This document shows, piece by piece, positions 56,673 through 64,000 of a stretch of 64,000 bases of DNA (the stretch's first letter is position 1; every line of letters starts with the position of its first letter). The notes under the pieces are model-generated. The model saw nothing but the letters and a program-made list of their open reading frames with translations. It was not told where the DNA came from and searched no databases. The stretch comes from Candidatus Iainarchaeum sp. Lineage in GTDB: Archaea > B1Sed10-29 > WALL01. Location: assembly GCA_023129115.1 (NCBI GenBank), contig JAGMCR010000002.1, positions 1 through 64,000 on the forward strand, read 5' to 3'. The translations under genes were made by a program, and so were the position numbers.

Positions 56673-57761
56673 ATGGCGATAAAAAAGCTAGTCGCACTCA
56701 ACGCAGCGTTCACAGCGGCAGTCGGCCTCGGCTGGACGCTCTTCGTGCCCTACCTAGTGTCACTCGGCTACTCCTACCTCGACGTCATGCTGTTCTTCGC
56801 GGCGTTTTTCTCGTCTGCTCTCTTCGTTATGTTGTTCACGAGGAACTGGAAAATCAAGAACTACCTCACCCTCGGGCTTGGCACCCGCGCCCTGACTTTC
56901 CTCGCCGTCACTCAGGTCTCCCACCACTTCCACCTCTTCCTTGTCGCCATAATTTACTCGTTCATCATGACTGACTTTTGGGTCGTCTACAACTCACTCG
57001 TCGAAAAACAGACGACGAAGCACAACCGTGCGTTCACCAACAGCATTGTGATGGGCGCGGGCTTATTTGTGAACATAATCGCCCCGGTCGCCGCGGGGGT
57101 AATCGCGAGCCAGTACGGGTTCCACTGGGCGTTTGCCGCCGGCTTCCTCGCGATGCTGCCCACAATTTACCTTGCCCGGGGCCTCGGCGAAAAGCGCAGG
57201 CGCATAGACCTCTTCCCCGCACTTAAGTCCAACAAGCGCGTCCAGGAAATCATTTTCCTCGAGGGCTTCGCCCACGGCGCGTCATGGATTATTCCCATGG
57301 TCGTGACGCTCCAGTTCGTCACCGGCGTCGTGGAGTTCGGCGCGTTCTTTGCCTACCTCGCGCTCGCTGGAGCGGTTAGCGCATTGTTCCTGGGCAAGAA
57401 AAGCGACAAGGACGGCAACCGCGGGAGATACATAACGCCGGTCATGGTCTTCAGCGGCATAGCCCTCGCCGCCGCCGGATTCGCTGACTCCCTGCTCTTC
57501 TGGGCGGTTGCGATGGGCGCCAGCCGCTTCGTCGACAGCATAAAGTGGCCGTTCACGTGGACACTCATAACAGAGTCAGCCAAGACCATTGAGGAAGGCA
57601 TGCTCGTGCGCGAGTTCTGGCTCAACTCCGGCAGGATGGCCTCAATAATGGTGACAGTCGCGTGCCTCGCCTTCTTCGGCAGCGTGCAGTACGGGCTCGT
57701 CTTCGGCGGCGCAGCAGCCATGCTCTTCCCCGTCGCAATGAAGCTCAGGAAACTCGGATAA
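56673..57761 (+). CDS. MFS-type transporter
   Basis: A 362-residue protein with about 10-12 hydrophobic helices (for example VGLGWTLFVPYLVSLGYSYL and GAGLFVNIIAPVAAGVIAS), a fold typical of major facilitators, with the loop GLGEKRRRIDL between halves. ATG 56673 has GAAGTGA upstream; GTG 56664 overlapping the symporter stop is the alternative. The substrate is unknown. Confidence 0.82.
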   Translation: MAIKKLVALNAAFTAAVGLGWTLFVPYLVSLGYSYLDVMLFFAAFFSSALFVMLFTRNWKIKNYLTLGLGTRALTFLAVTQVSHHFHLFLVAIIYSFIMTDFWVVYNSLVEKQTTKHNRAFTNSIVMGAGLFVNIIAPVAAGVIASQYGFHWAFAAGFLAMLPTIYLARGLGEKRRRIDLFPALKSNKRVQEIIFLEGFAHGASWIIPMVVTLQFVTGVVEFGAFFAYLALAGAVSALFLGKKSDKDGNRGRYITPVMVFSGIALAAAGFADSLLFWAVAMGASRFVDSIKWPFTWTLITESAKTIEEGMLVREFWLNSGRMASIMVTVACLAFFGSVQYGLVFGGAAAMLFPVAMKLRKLG

Positions 57762-59310
57762 CGCCAGGATAAACTTCCTCGAACTGCGCGAGCGCCGGGT
57801 AAAACCCCAGCTTTTTCTCGCGCTCCCCAACAAAAACGTAGTCGACATTGTTCTCCAGCAACAGCTCCCGCAATCGCCCTCCGTCACTCTCGCCGGTGAT
57901 TTGCTTCACCACCCCCCGATTGTCAAGCCCGTGGTACTGCACGCCGTAGTGCCCGCCGTAAAGAATCCTCCGGTGCGCCAAATACGGCACGCGCGGGAAC
58001 AAAGACCACTCCTCAAGGAAAATCGCGTCCTGCGGCGTGTTTTCCCTCGCCCACTCCAGCGCCGCCAGCTCCGAAGGCGCCGCCTGCCCGTATTGGTTTC
58101 CAGTGTACACGCCAACAAGCGCGACCGACGAAATGCACAGCAGCCCGGCGATGAGCACGCGTGGCGCATTGTCCAGACGAGGGCTCGCGAGCACCGCGAG
58201 CGGCAATGCCGCGTAAACCAAAAACCTGTACCCGTTCTGCGTCAGTGGAATCGCCACGAACAATGCCAATGCAATCCCCAGCCACGAAAGCAATGCGAGC
58301 AGCTCCGTCTTCCTGTTCCGCCACGCCAGCGCACCGAGCGGCAGCACTGTCAATGCAATCGTCGGCAATGCCTCGGGCCGAAACCCGAACGCCATGTGGC
58401 TTCCGCTCACCGACAGGAGCGGGAGCAGGAACGGAATCCCTAGCGCCATCCACGGCAGGAACCTAGGCTTTTTCCTGTTGATTGCGTGGTGCAGGAGAAT
58501 GGCACCGACCAGCACTGCCGCGGTCTGCAAGTGATAGCCGGCCAGCACCGCAAGCGTCACTCCCAACAGCTTATCCTGCTTCTTGAGGAAAAGGAACAGC
58601 GCGAACGCCATCAAGCCGAGTCCAATCGCCTGCGGCTGCGGCAAAAAGAAGAACAGCAGCGTGGGGTCGAACTTGAACCCCAGCGGCGCAAAGATTATTT
58701 CCTGGAACCCGGTGCCGAGCACCCAGCTCCCGCCCGCCAGGAGCATGAACAGCGCGCCGGCCCGCATGCCGCTCCTGAACAGCTTTTCGCCAACGAGATA
58801 GACCGACAAAAACAGCGCCAGCGCGGCCAGCGGAATCGCCGCCATCCCGGCCTCGCCGAGCAGCACGGTGAACAGCCAGTTGCCATTGATTGTGTGCCCC
58901 GGCGTGTAGCTGTCCTCTGGCGGGAACTGCGGCGACAGCCTGTACCACTCCGCGTTCGACATGTGCCACACCGCGTCTCCCGCGTGCGTCGGGTGCACCG
59001 CGGGCCCGGCGTACTGCAAGAGCACCAGCGCGACCAGCAATGCAAACACAAGCCCAACCGCGAGCGCCATTTTGTCCCTTTTCCCAATCGTTAGCCTCCC
59101 GCCCTTTCGGTAGAGCAGGTAGGCGACAAAAAACCCGAGTGGAACTACTGGCGCAAGGCCCATTGGCCTCGCCAACATCGCGGCGAACGGCAGCACAACC
59201 ATCGAGAGCGCGATGGACGCGGCCACGAGCTCGGCCAGCGAAAACTCTTTCCTCATCCGCGAATACAGCACAAGCCCCGGCACAATCAGCAGCGCGAGCG
59301 ACAGCATCAC
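57745..59310 (-). CDS. Multi-pass membrane protein, GT-C glycosyltransferase-like
   Basis: A 521-residue protein with about ten hydrophobic helices and the loop HPTHAGDAVWHMSNAEWYRL, then FPPEDSYTPGHTINGNW, between early helices. A soluble C-terminal domain (ALEWARENTPQDAIFLEEWS, VDYVFVGEREKK) resembles GT-C proteins of archaea. It starts at GTG 59310 or ATG 59307, 25-28 bases from a TATA box shared with the RuBisCO gene. Its 3' end overlaps the MFS gene by 17 bases. Confidence 0.72.
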   Translation of the reverse strand: MMLSLALLIVPGLVLYSRMRKEFSLAELVAASIALSMVVLPFAAMLARPMGLAPVVPLGFFVAYLLYRKGGRLTIGKRDKMALAVGLVFALLVALVLLQYAGPAVHPTHAGDAVWHMSNAEWYRLSPQFPPEDSYTPGHTINGNWLFTVLLGEAGMAAIPLAALALFLSVYLVGEKLFRSGMRAGALFMLLAGGSWVLGTGFQEIIFAPLGFKFDPTLLFFFLPQPQAIGLGLMAFALFLFLKKQDKLLGVTLAVLAGYHLQTAAVLVGAILLHHAINRKKPRFLPWMALGIPFLLPLLSVSGSHMAFGFRPEALPTIALTVLPLGALAWRNRKTELLALLSWLGIALALFVAIPLTQNGYRFLVYAALPLAVLASPRLDNAPRVLIAGLLCISSVALVGVYTGNQYGQAAPSELAALEWARENTPQDAIFLEEWSLFPRVPYLAHRRILYGGHYGVQYHGLDNRGVVKQITGESDGGRLRELLLENNVDYVFVGEREKKLGFYPALAQFEEVYPGVIRVS

Positions 59311-59330
59311 TCATGTTACCGCGCCGGTGC

Positions 59331-59340
59331 TTTTAAATAC
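59331..59340. promoter_or_regulatory. Shared TATA box for the membrane gene and rbcL
   Basis: TTTTAAATAC is about 28 bases from the rbcL ATG 59363 and 25 from the leftward start at 59310. It is the clearest of the shared boxes. Confidence 0.65.
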
Positions 59341-59362
59341 CCCCGGCGAGTTATGCCCACCG

Positions 59363-60586
59363 ATGCGCTACGAGGACTACGTAGACACGCGCCACAAGCC
59401 CAGCCGCAGCGAAATGACCTGCGACTTTTACGCCGAGGGCGTGAGGGGCGTCAAGCCAAAGTGGCTCGCCGGAGGAATCGCTGCAGAAAGCTCGACCGGC
59501 ACATGGACAGAGCTCACGACCGAGAAGCCCTACATGAAAAAATTGGCAGCCCGGGTCTACAAAATCAAGAAGAGCGGGCGCGGCATGGACATAAGCATCG
59601 CCTACCCCCCCGAACTGTTCGAGGAAAACAACATGCCCAACATCCTGAGCAGCGTCGCCGGGAATATCTACGGGCTCAAGGAAGTCCGCTACCTCCGCAT
59701 GAACGGCCTCCGCCTCCCGAAAAAATTGGCCAAGTCCTTCAAGGGCCCCAAGTTCGGCATCAAGGGCGTCCAAAAAACGTTCGGCAAAAAAACGCCGCTC
59801 GTGGGCACAATCGTAAAGCCCAAGCTTGGCCTGCGCACCGCGGACCACGCCAAGGTCGCGTACGAGGCATGGGTCGGCGGGTGCGACGTCGTGAAGGACG
59901 ACGAGAACCTGAGCGGCCAGTCGTTCAACCGCGCCAAGAAGCGGATTGAAACGACTGTGAAATACAAGCGCCGCGCCGAAAAAGAGACGGGCGAGCGCAA
60001 GGGATACATGTTCAACGTCACTGCCGAGACCTTCGAGATGCTGAAGCGCACTAACATGGCGGCCGACCTGCGCAACGAGTACGTCATGATTGACATTCTT
60101 ACCGAGGGCTGGGGCGCGCTGCAGACCCTGCGCGACCATTCCCGGGGCCGCATAATCCACGCGCACCGCGCGGGCCACGCCGCCATAACAAAGCTGCCGT
60201 ACCACGGCATGTCCATGCCAGTGATTTGCACTATTTCCCGCACCATTGGCGTGGACCAATTGCACGTCGGCACGGCGGTCGGGAAAATGGGCGAGGACAA
60301 GCGGGAGGTCCTTGAGAACATCGCGGCGTGCAAGGAAAAGTACCACGGCATAAGGCCCGTGATGCCCGTCGCCTCCGGCGGCCTCAACCCGCTGCATGTC
60401 CCCGCGCTCTACAAGATATTCGGCAACGAAGTCATCATACAAATGGGCGGCGGAATACATGGCCATCCGTGGGGCACGCGCGCCGGGGCAAAGGCCGCCC
60501 GCGACGCACTCGACGCCGTGGTCCAGGGCAGGAGCATTCGCAATTATTCGAAGGAGCTTGACGAGGCAATCAGGAAGTGGGGATAA
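59363..60586 (+). CDS. rbcL: Form III RuBisCO large subunit
   Basis: The 407-residue protein has the active-site elements ESSTGTWTELTT (42-53), K152 in TIVKPKLGL, the carbamylated lysine K178 in DVVKDDENL, AHRAGHAAITK, LHVGTAVGKMG, VASGGLNP and QMGGGIHGHP. It lacks the N-terminal extension of form I. In archaea form III enzymes act in nucleoside salvage (ribose-1,5-bisphosphate to 3-phosphoglycerate via AMP phosphorylase and R15P isomerase); neither partner lies in this window. The start is ATG, leaderless from the TATA at 59331. Confidence 0.96.
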   Translation: MRYEDYVDTRHKPSRSEMTCDFYAEGVRGVKPKWLAGGIAAESSTGTWTELTTEKPYMKKLAARVYKIKKSGRGMDISIAYPPELFEENNMPNILSSVAGNIYGLKEVRYLRMNGLRLPKKLAKSFKGPKFGIKGVQKTFGKKTPLVGTIVKPKLGLRTADHAKVAYEAWVGGCDVVKDDENLSGQSFNRAKKRIETTVKYKRRAEKETGERKGYMFNVTAETFEMLKRTNMAADLRNEYVMIDILTEGWGALQTLRDHSRGRIIHAHRAGHAAITKLPYHGMSMPVICTISRTIGVDQLHVGTAVGKMGEDKREVLENIAACKEKYHGIRPVMPVASGGLNPLHVPALYKIFGNEVIIQMGGGIHGHPWGTRAGAKAARDALDAVVQGRSIRNYSKELDEAIRKWG

Positions 60587-61035
60587 TGGAAGACCTTGAC
60601 TTTGGTGAGAGCATGAGCATGCCAAAACTGAATTTCGACGTAAAAAAAATTGGGGTTGCGCTGGTGGGCCTTATCGTGCTGTTTGCCCTCGTCTACCTGG
60701 CGATGGGCGTGCTGAACCAGCCGCCGGTGTCGCTGCAGTTCAAAGACACCGAGATAAGCCCGGGCCAGGCCACTGTGCTGACGGTCGTCGTCGTAAACAC
60801 GGGCGAGGAAGACGCGGCCGGCGTCACCATCCAAATAGTGCCGGAGAGCGTGGTGCTTACCGTCACTGACCCCGTGAGGACCGAGCCCATCATCGGCTCC
60901 AAGGCGAAGAGGGAGTTCGAGTTCGCCGTGACCGTTGGTCCCGACGCGACGCCTGGGACCTACAAGGTAACAGCCAAGGTGGACAACCTCATCGATGGCG
61001 AGCAGGAAGCCAGGGCTTACCTAGAAGTAGGGTGA
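60586..61035 (+). CDS. Membrane-anchored Ig-like (CARDB-type) protein
   Basis: A 149-residue protein starting MEDLDFGESMSMPKL, overlapping the rbcL stop by one base (TAATG). It has one membrane helix (IGVALVGLIVLFALVYLAMG) and an extracellular beta-sandwich (SLQFKDTEISPGQATVLTVV, NTGEEDAAGVTIQIVPES). It probably binds or presents something at the surface; there is no apparent link to RuBisCO beyond position. Confidence 0.75.
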   Translation: MEDLDFGESMSMPKLNFDVKKIGVALVGLIVLFALVYLAMGVLNQPPVSLQFKDTEISPGQATVLTVVVVNTGEEDAAGVTIQIVPESVVLTVTDPVRTEPIIGSKAKREFEFAVTVGPDATPGTYKVTAKVDNLIDGEQEARAYLEVG

Positions 61036-61037
61036 AT

Positions 61038-61352
61038 TCACTCGCTGTCCTCGATTTCTTTTTCGACCCAGCGGCGGGCCTTGCCTATGTCGATGGCAAT
61101 GGTGATGTCAAGCGCGTTTTCGTTGTTCAGGATTATCTCGTCAATCACGCCGGTCCTGCTTATGATTAGCGGGCTTGGGAGCATCTGGCCCTCCCTGACG
61201 CCCATGACCTTTTTTGCCATTCCCCTCATTAGCAGTGCCGCGCACTCGTCACAAATCTTGAACTTGTTGACGGGAGAATCAGCGCCGTGCTCCTGGATAA
61301 ACCAATTTTGTTTCGGCTCCTTAGCTTTTTTGCAGAGCCCGCAAAACACCAT
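61038..61352 (-). CDS. Zinc-ribbon protein (104 aa)
   Basis: A protein with CGLCKKAKE and CDECAALLM zinc-binding pairs, then a C-terminal alpha/beta part (EIILNNENALDITIAIDIGK, VEKEIEDSE). ATG 61352 is 27 bases from TTAAATACC on the minus strand; ATG 61358 is the alternative. The family is not known to me. Confidence 0.72.
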   Translation of the reverse strand: MVFCGLCKKAKEPKQNWFIQEHGADSPVNKFKICDECAALLMRGMAKKVMGVREGQMLPSPLIISRTGVIDEIILNNENALDITIAIDIGKARRWVEKEIEDSE

Positions 61353-61385
61353 CCGCATCTATAACGCAGTTAGGGTATTTAAGTG

Positions 61386-62603
61386 TTATATTGGTTCGGC
61401 TTTGACGTAAAAGAGCTTCAGCGAGACTTCCTGGCTGAGGTCTCTCTCTATGCGCTGCTTCAAGCGGTCGCGGAACCCCTCCGGCGGCGTGATGAACGAA
61501 ACAATCTTTAGGTCGACCCTGAGGGGGCTGTACCTTATGTCCAGCTGCTCCACTTCACCGCCCACACTCGCGGCCTCGGCCGCCACCGTTGCAGTGATTA
61601 TGGTCTCAATCTGCGACTGCTCGTAGGAGATGAGGCTCGTGTAGACGAACGGTATGCTCAGCATGAACAGCATGAGGGCGGCGACCTTGAGGTGCGTCGA
61701 GAAAAACTTCTTTTCCTGCTTTTTCGGCGCCACGCCGTACGCGTAGAACACGACGGCGCTCCCGATGTCGATGCTGATTATGTTGACGAGCAGCACGAGG
61801 AGAGTTGTTGCGGCGACCGTGAAGTCGACGATTCCAAAGAACGCGAAGAACACGTTGATGGAAAGCGCCGCGACCGGTGGCATCAGCGACACCGCAATGG
61901 CGACGCCGGCCAGGGCCTCGTTCAGGTCCGTCAGGAGCGAGACCGCAGCGATTATCCCCGAGATGAACGCGACGCCTATCGTGAGCAGGCTGAGCTGGCT
62001 AATCCCAAGCAGGATTGGGGACGGCTGGCTCGCCGGCAGCAGGAACATGGAAAAGAACACGACTATGCACGAGAGCAGCAGCCCGATTGTAAGCGCGGAC
62101 GCGCCGCGCCAGAACATCAGCACGTCGCCCGTGACTGTCCCGAGCGACGACGTAGTGATTGGCCTCAGCAATGGCGCGATTATCATGGCGCCGATGACCA
62201 CGATGGGGCTGTCCTGCAGCAAGCCAAACGCGGCCAGCAATCCCGACAGCACGCAGAGAATGATGTACGTCATGTCTATTGACGATGACTCGTACGCATG
62301 CGCCTTTAATTCCTCGACCGGGACCCGCCTCTCTTCCTTCCCCTCTTTCTCGACCTGCGCGAAGGGCTCCTCGGCCTTCCAAATCCGTATGTCGGGCTGG
62401 ATGTGCTTCTTGTCCTCGTACTCCGAAATGCTCTTGATTATCGCGTCCACGGCGCTTTCCTTGGCCGTTATTGAGACGAGTTCGCGGTTGATGCCGGGGC
62501 CGTGCGACTCCAGAATTATGACGTCGCTTGCGCCGGCCTTTTCCGCGCGGAAGGCGACCCATTTGCCCTTGCCCTTGGGCACAGCCACCTCTATTTTCCT
62601 CAT
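61386..62603 (-). CDS. DUF389 family membrane protein
   Basis: The 405-residue protein has a ~110-residue soluble N-terminal region and then about six hydrophobic helices containing the family core VVIGAMIIAPLLRPI, RGASALTIGLLLS and AVSLMPPVAALSIN. These widespread proteins (TIGR00341/UPF0271-like group) are of unknown function, perhaps ion or metabolite transporters. The start is ATG 62603. Confidence 0.85.
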   Translation of the reverse strand: MRKIEVAVPKGKGKWVAFRAEKAGASDVIILESHGPGINRELVSITAKESAVDAIIKSISEYEDKKHIQPDIRIWKAEEPFAQVEKEGKEERRVPVEELKAHAYESSSIDMTYIILCVLSGLLAAFGLLQDSPIVVIGAMIIAPLLRPITTSSLGTVTGDVLMFWRGASALTIGLLLSCIVVFFSMFLLPASQPSPILLGISQLSLLTIGVAFISGIIAAVSLLTDLNEALAGVAIAVSLMPPVAALSINVFFAFFGIVDFTVAATTLLVLLVNIISIDIGSAVVFYAYGVAPKKQEKKFFSTHLKVAALMLFMLSIPFVYTSLISYEQSQIETIITATVAAEAASVGGEVEQLDIRYSPLRVDLKIVSFITPPEGFRDRLKQRIERDLSQEVSLKLFYVKAEPI

Positions 62604-62636
62604 TGCAGCAGAATAACCATCAGCGGTTTAAAAGCC

Positions 62637-64000
62637 TTATTGCTTGAAGAACTCGCCCACGCAGTACGCTGGGTCCCTCGTCAGCACCAAGTCCATGTCC
62701 TGGGGGAAGCACTTGGCGTAATTCGCCCACTTGAACCGCTCGTCCAGGAACACAATCGCGCCCCGGTCGTCCTCGTTCCGGATTACCCTTCCCGCGGCCT
62801 GAATCGCCCTGTTCATCGCGGGGTACAAGTACCCGTAGTTCCACCCCGCGCCGAACTTGTACTCGTAGTACTCGACCAGCGCCTGCGTCTCGAGCCCCCA
62901 CTCCGCGAGCGGCACCCCCACGACCACGGCAGCCATCAAGTCCCTCCCGGGATAGTCGATGCCTTCTGCGAAAGACCCCCCGGCCACCGCGCACAACACG
63001 GCCCCGAAGTGCCTGCTCTCCCGGAACTGCGCGAGCAACTGCGCCGCCTGTGTTGGCGTGCTCCTCTCCTTCTGCGAGTAAACGGGCTTGTTGGGCTTGA
63101 AATTGAACAAGACTTCCCTCATCACGCGGTACGACGGGAAGAAAACAGCAACATTCCCAGGCACCGTGTCCACTACTTTCGTTACTTCGCCGGCAATCTT
63201 CTGGTACTGCTCGTCGCTCCGCTTCGCGTACCTCGTCGTCACGGAATCGCTAATAATGTTAACCCGGTTCTCCCTCGGGAACGGCGACTCGTACTGCCGC
63301 ATTTCGGTCCTCTCCTCCTCGAACCCAAGCAAGTCCTTGTACATCTCGAGTGGCGTTAATGTCCCGCTCATCGCAATTACCGAGTGCGCTTCCTTAAGGA
63401 TGCCCCCCGTGGCGACTCCCGCGTCCATGCAGTTGTGGTGCACTCCCCGCGCGTTGCTCATGCGCAAATACTCCTGTGACTCGACGGGCCACATCGAGAG
63501 GAACGAGTGAATCGCGAGGCACGCCGACCGCATCCTGTTTGTGGTCTCCAAATAGTCATTGCCGAGCGCCTTCAATTCCTCAAGGTCGTCCTCGTCCCAT
63601 GTTGGCAAGGCATTTTGCTTAATCACTTGCGGCTCTTTCTTCGCGAGTGCCTCGGTATCGCGCTTCAATTTCTCAAGCTTTTTCTTCAGTGGCGACTTCA
63701 GCAACCCTGCTTCTTTTATCGCCCTCTTGAGCGTGAACGGCGCCAGCGAGTGGCTGAGTATGCTCCTTATCCTCTCGCTTGCGTTCTGTGCCTCGTCAAC
63801 AATGATTATGGAGTCCTCGAGCTTTTTGCCGACTTTTTTCATGAACGCCCCGGCGATGTGGGGGTACAGCACGTGAAAATAGTCGCACACGATGACGCTG
63901 CTCTGCCTCGCGATTTGCATTGCGGTCTCGTACGCGCAGAGCGCGTGCTTTTTCCCGCCGTACTTGAACTCGGCGCATTCCTGGACGAGCTCGTTGTTGC
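62637..64000 (-). CDS. XPD/Rad3-type DNA helicase, N terminus cut by window end
   Basis: The frame stays open to the right edge. The visible part has CAEFKYGGKKHALC (part of the iron-sulfur cluster region), SIIIVDEAQNASERI (motif II, DEAQ), MSGTLTPLEMYKDLLGFEEE, VAVFFPSYRVM (motif IV), GGSFAEGIDYPGRDL (motif V) and IQAAGRVIRNEDDRGAI (motif VI). These are hallmarks of the 5'-3' XPD/DinG helicase family in repair and transcription. Motif I and the first cluster cysteines lie outside the window. Confidence 0.9.
   Translation of the reverse strand, partial: NNELVQECAEFKYGGKKHALCAYETAMQIARQSSVIVCDYFHVLYPHIAGAFMKKVGKKLEDSIIIVDEAQNASERIRSILSHSLAPFTLKRAIKEAGLLKSPLKKKLEKLKRDTEALAKKEPQVIKQNALPTWDEDDLEELKALGNDYLETTNRMRSACLAIHSFLSMWPVESQEYLRMSNARGVHHNCMDAGVATGGILKEAHSVIAMSGTLTPLEMYKDLLGFEEERTEMRQYESPFPRENRVNIISDSVTTRYAKRSDEQYQKIAGEVTKVVDTVPGNVAVFFPSYRVMREVLFNFKPNKPVYSQKERSTPTQAAQLLAQFRESRHFGAVLCAVAGGSFAEGIDYPGRDLMAAVVVGVPLAEWGLETQALVEYYEYKFGAGWNYGYLYPAMNRAIQAAGRVIRNEDDRGAIVFLDERFKWANYAKCFPQDMDLVLTRDPAYCVGEFFKQ

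Noticed and set aside
59351-60625. Minus-strand reading frame opposite rbcL
   Set aside because: RuBisCO on the other strand is unmistakable; the antisense frame lacks any motif.

Overview
The window looks like a chromosomal segment from a small-genome archaeon of the DPANN kind. The evidence is an archaeal gene set (aIF5A with its hypusine site, an Sm-like protein, form III RuBisCO, an XPD/Rad3-type helicase, archaeal-type MetRS, a pilin-like protein, a UPF0104 protein). Genes are very tightly packed, many starts lie about 25-30 bases from a TATA-like box (leaderless transcripts), and there are many short lineage-specific membrane or coiled-coil proteins. Phylum-level placement (for example Diapherotrites or Micrarchaeota) is a guess and would need marker trees.

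Region 1 (1-18.6 kb) is a cell-surface and glycan region. It has a large LamG-domain surface protein, a GT-C membrane glycosyltransferase, a flippase, and then a long leftward operon of methyltransferases, GT4 and GT2 glycosyltransferases, a sulfatase-like protein and two sugar-nucleotide epimerases. Many junctions are 4-base ATGA overlaps. Base composition switches abruptly from AT-rich to GC-rich, and one methyltransferase is broken by two homopolymer frameshifts.

Region 2 (18.7-20.7 kb) is a small AT-rich island bounded by two nearly identical 51-base direct repeats. It encodes a two-helix membrane peptide, a ComF-like phosphoribosyltransferase and a DprA/Smf protein.

Region 3 (20.8-36.2 kb) holds a surface protein, UppP, a zincin-like protein, a pilin, and a 2.5 kb island lodged at the 3' end of a tRNA-Gly(CCC) gene (AAA ATPase plus RelE/RHH toxin-antitoxin, bounded by a 20-base perfect repeat). 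These are followed by a cluster of unknown coiled-coil or tail-anchored proteins, two peptidases and a site-2 protease.

Region 4 (36.2-40.6 kb) looks like a serial integration zone downstream of tRNA-Ser(UGA). Copies of the tRNA 3' end recur and separate toxin-antitoxin cassettes, two of them near-identical duplicates flanking an AbiE-like pair. tRNA-Val and tRNA-Ala follow.

Region 5 (40.6-64 kb) is mostly housekeeping: an Sm-like protein, a MinD-type ATPase operon, TatD, aIF5A, an ABC transporter, agmatinase-like protein, endonuclease III, YbaK, MetRS, phosphate transporter, RuBisCO, DUF389 protein and an XPD-like helicase cut by the window end. Several divergent pairs share a single TATA box.

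The strongest candidates for something undescribed are the tRNA-anchored cassette arrays, with their associated structured repeats showing compensatory stem changes, and the DprA/ComF/2TM island. No integrase gene is visible for any of them.
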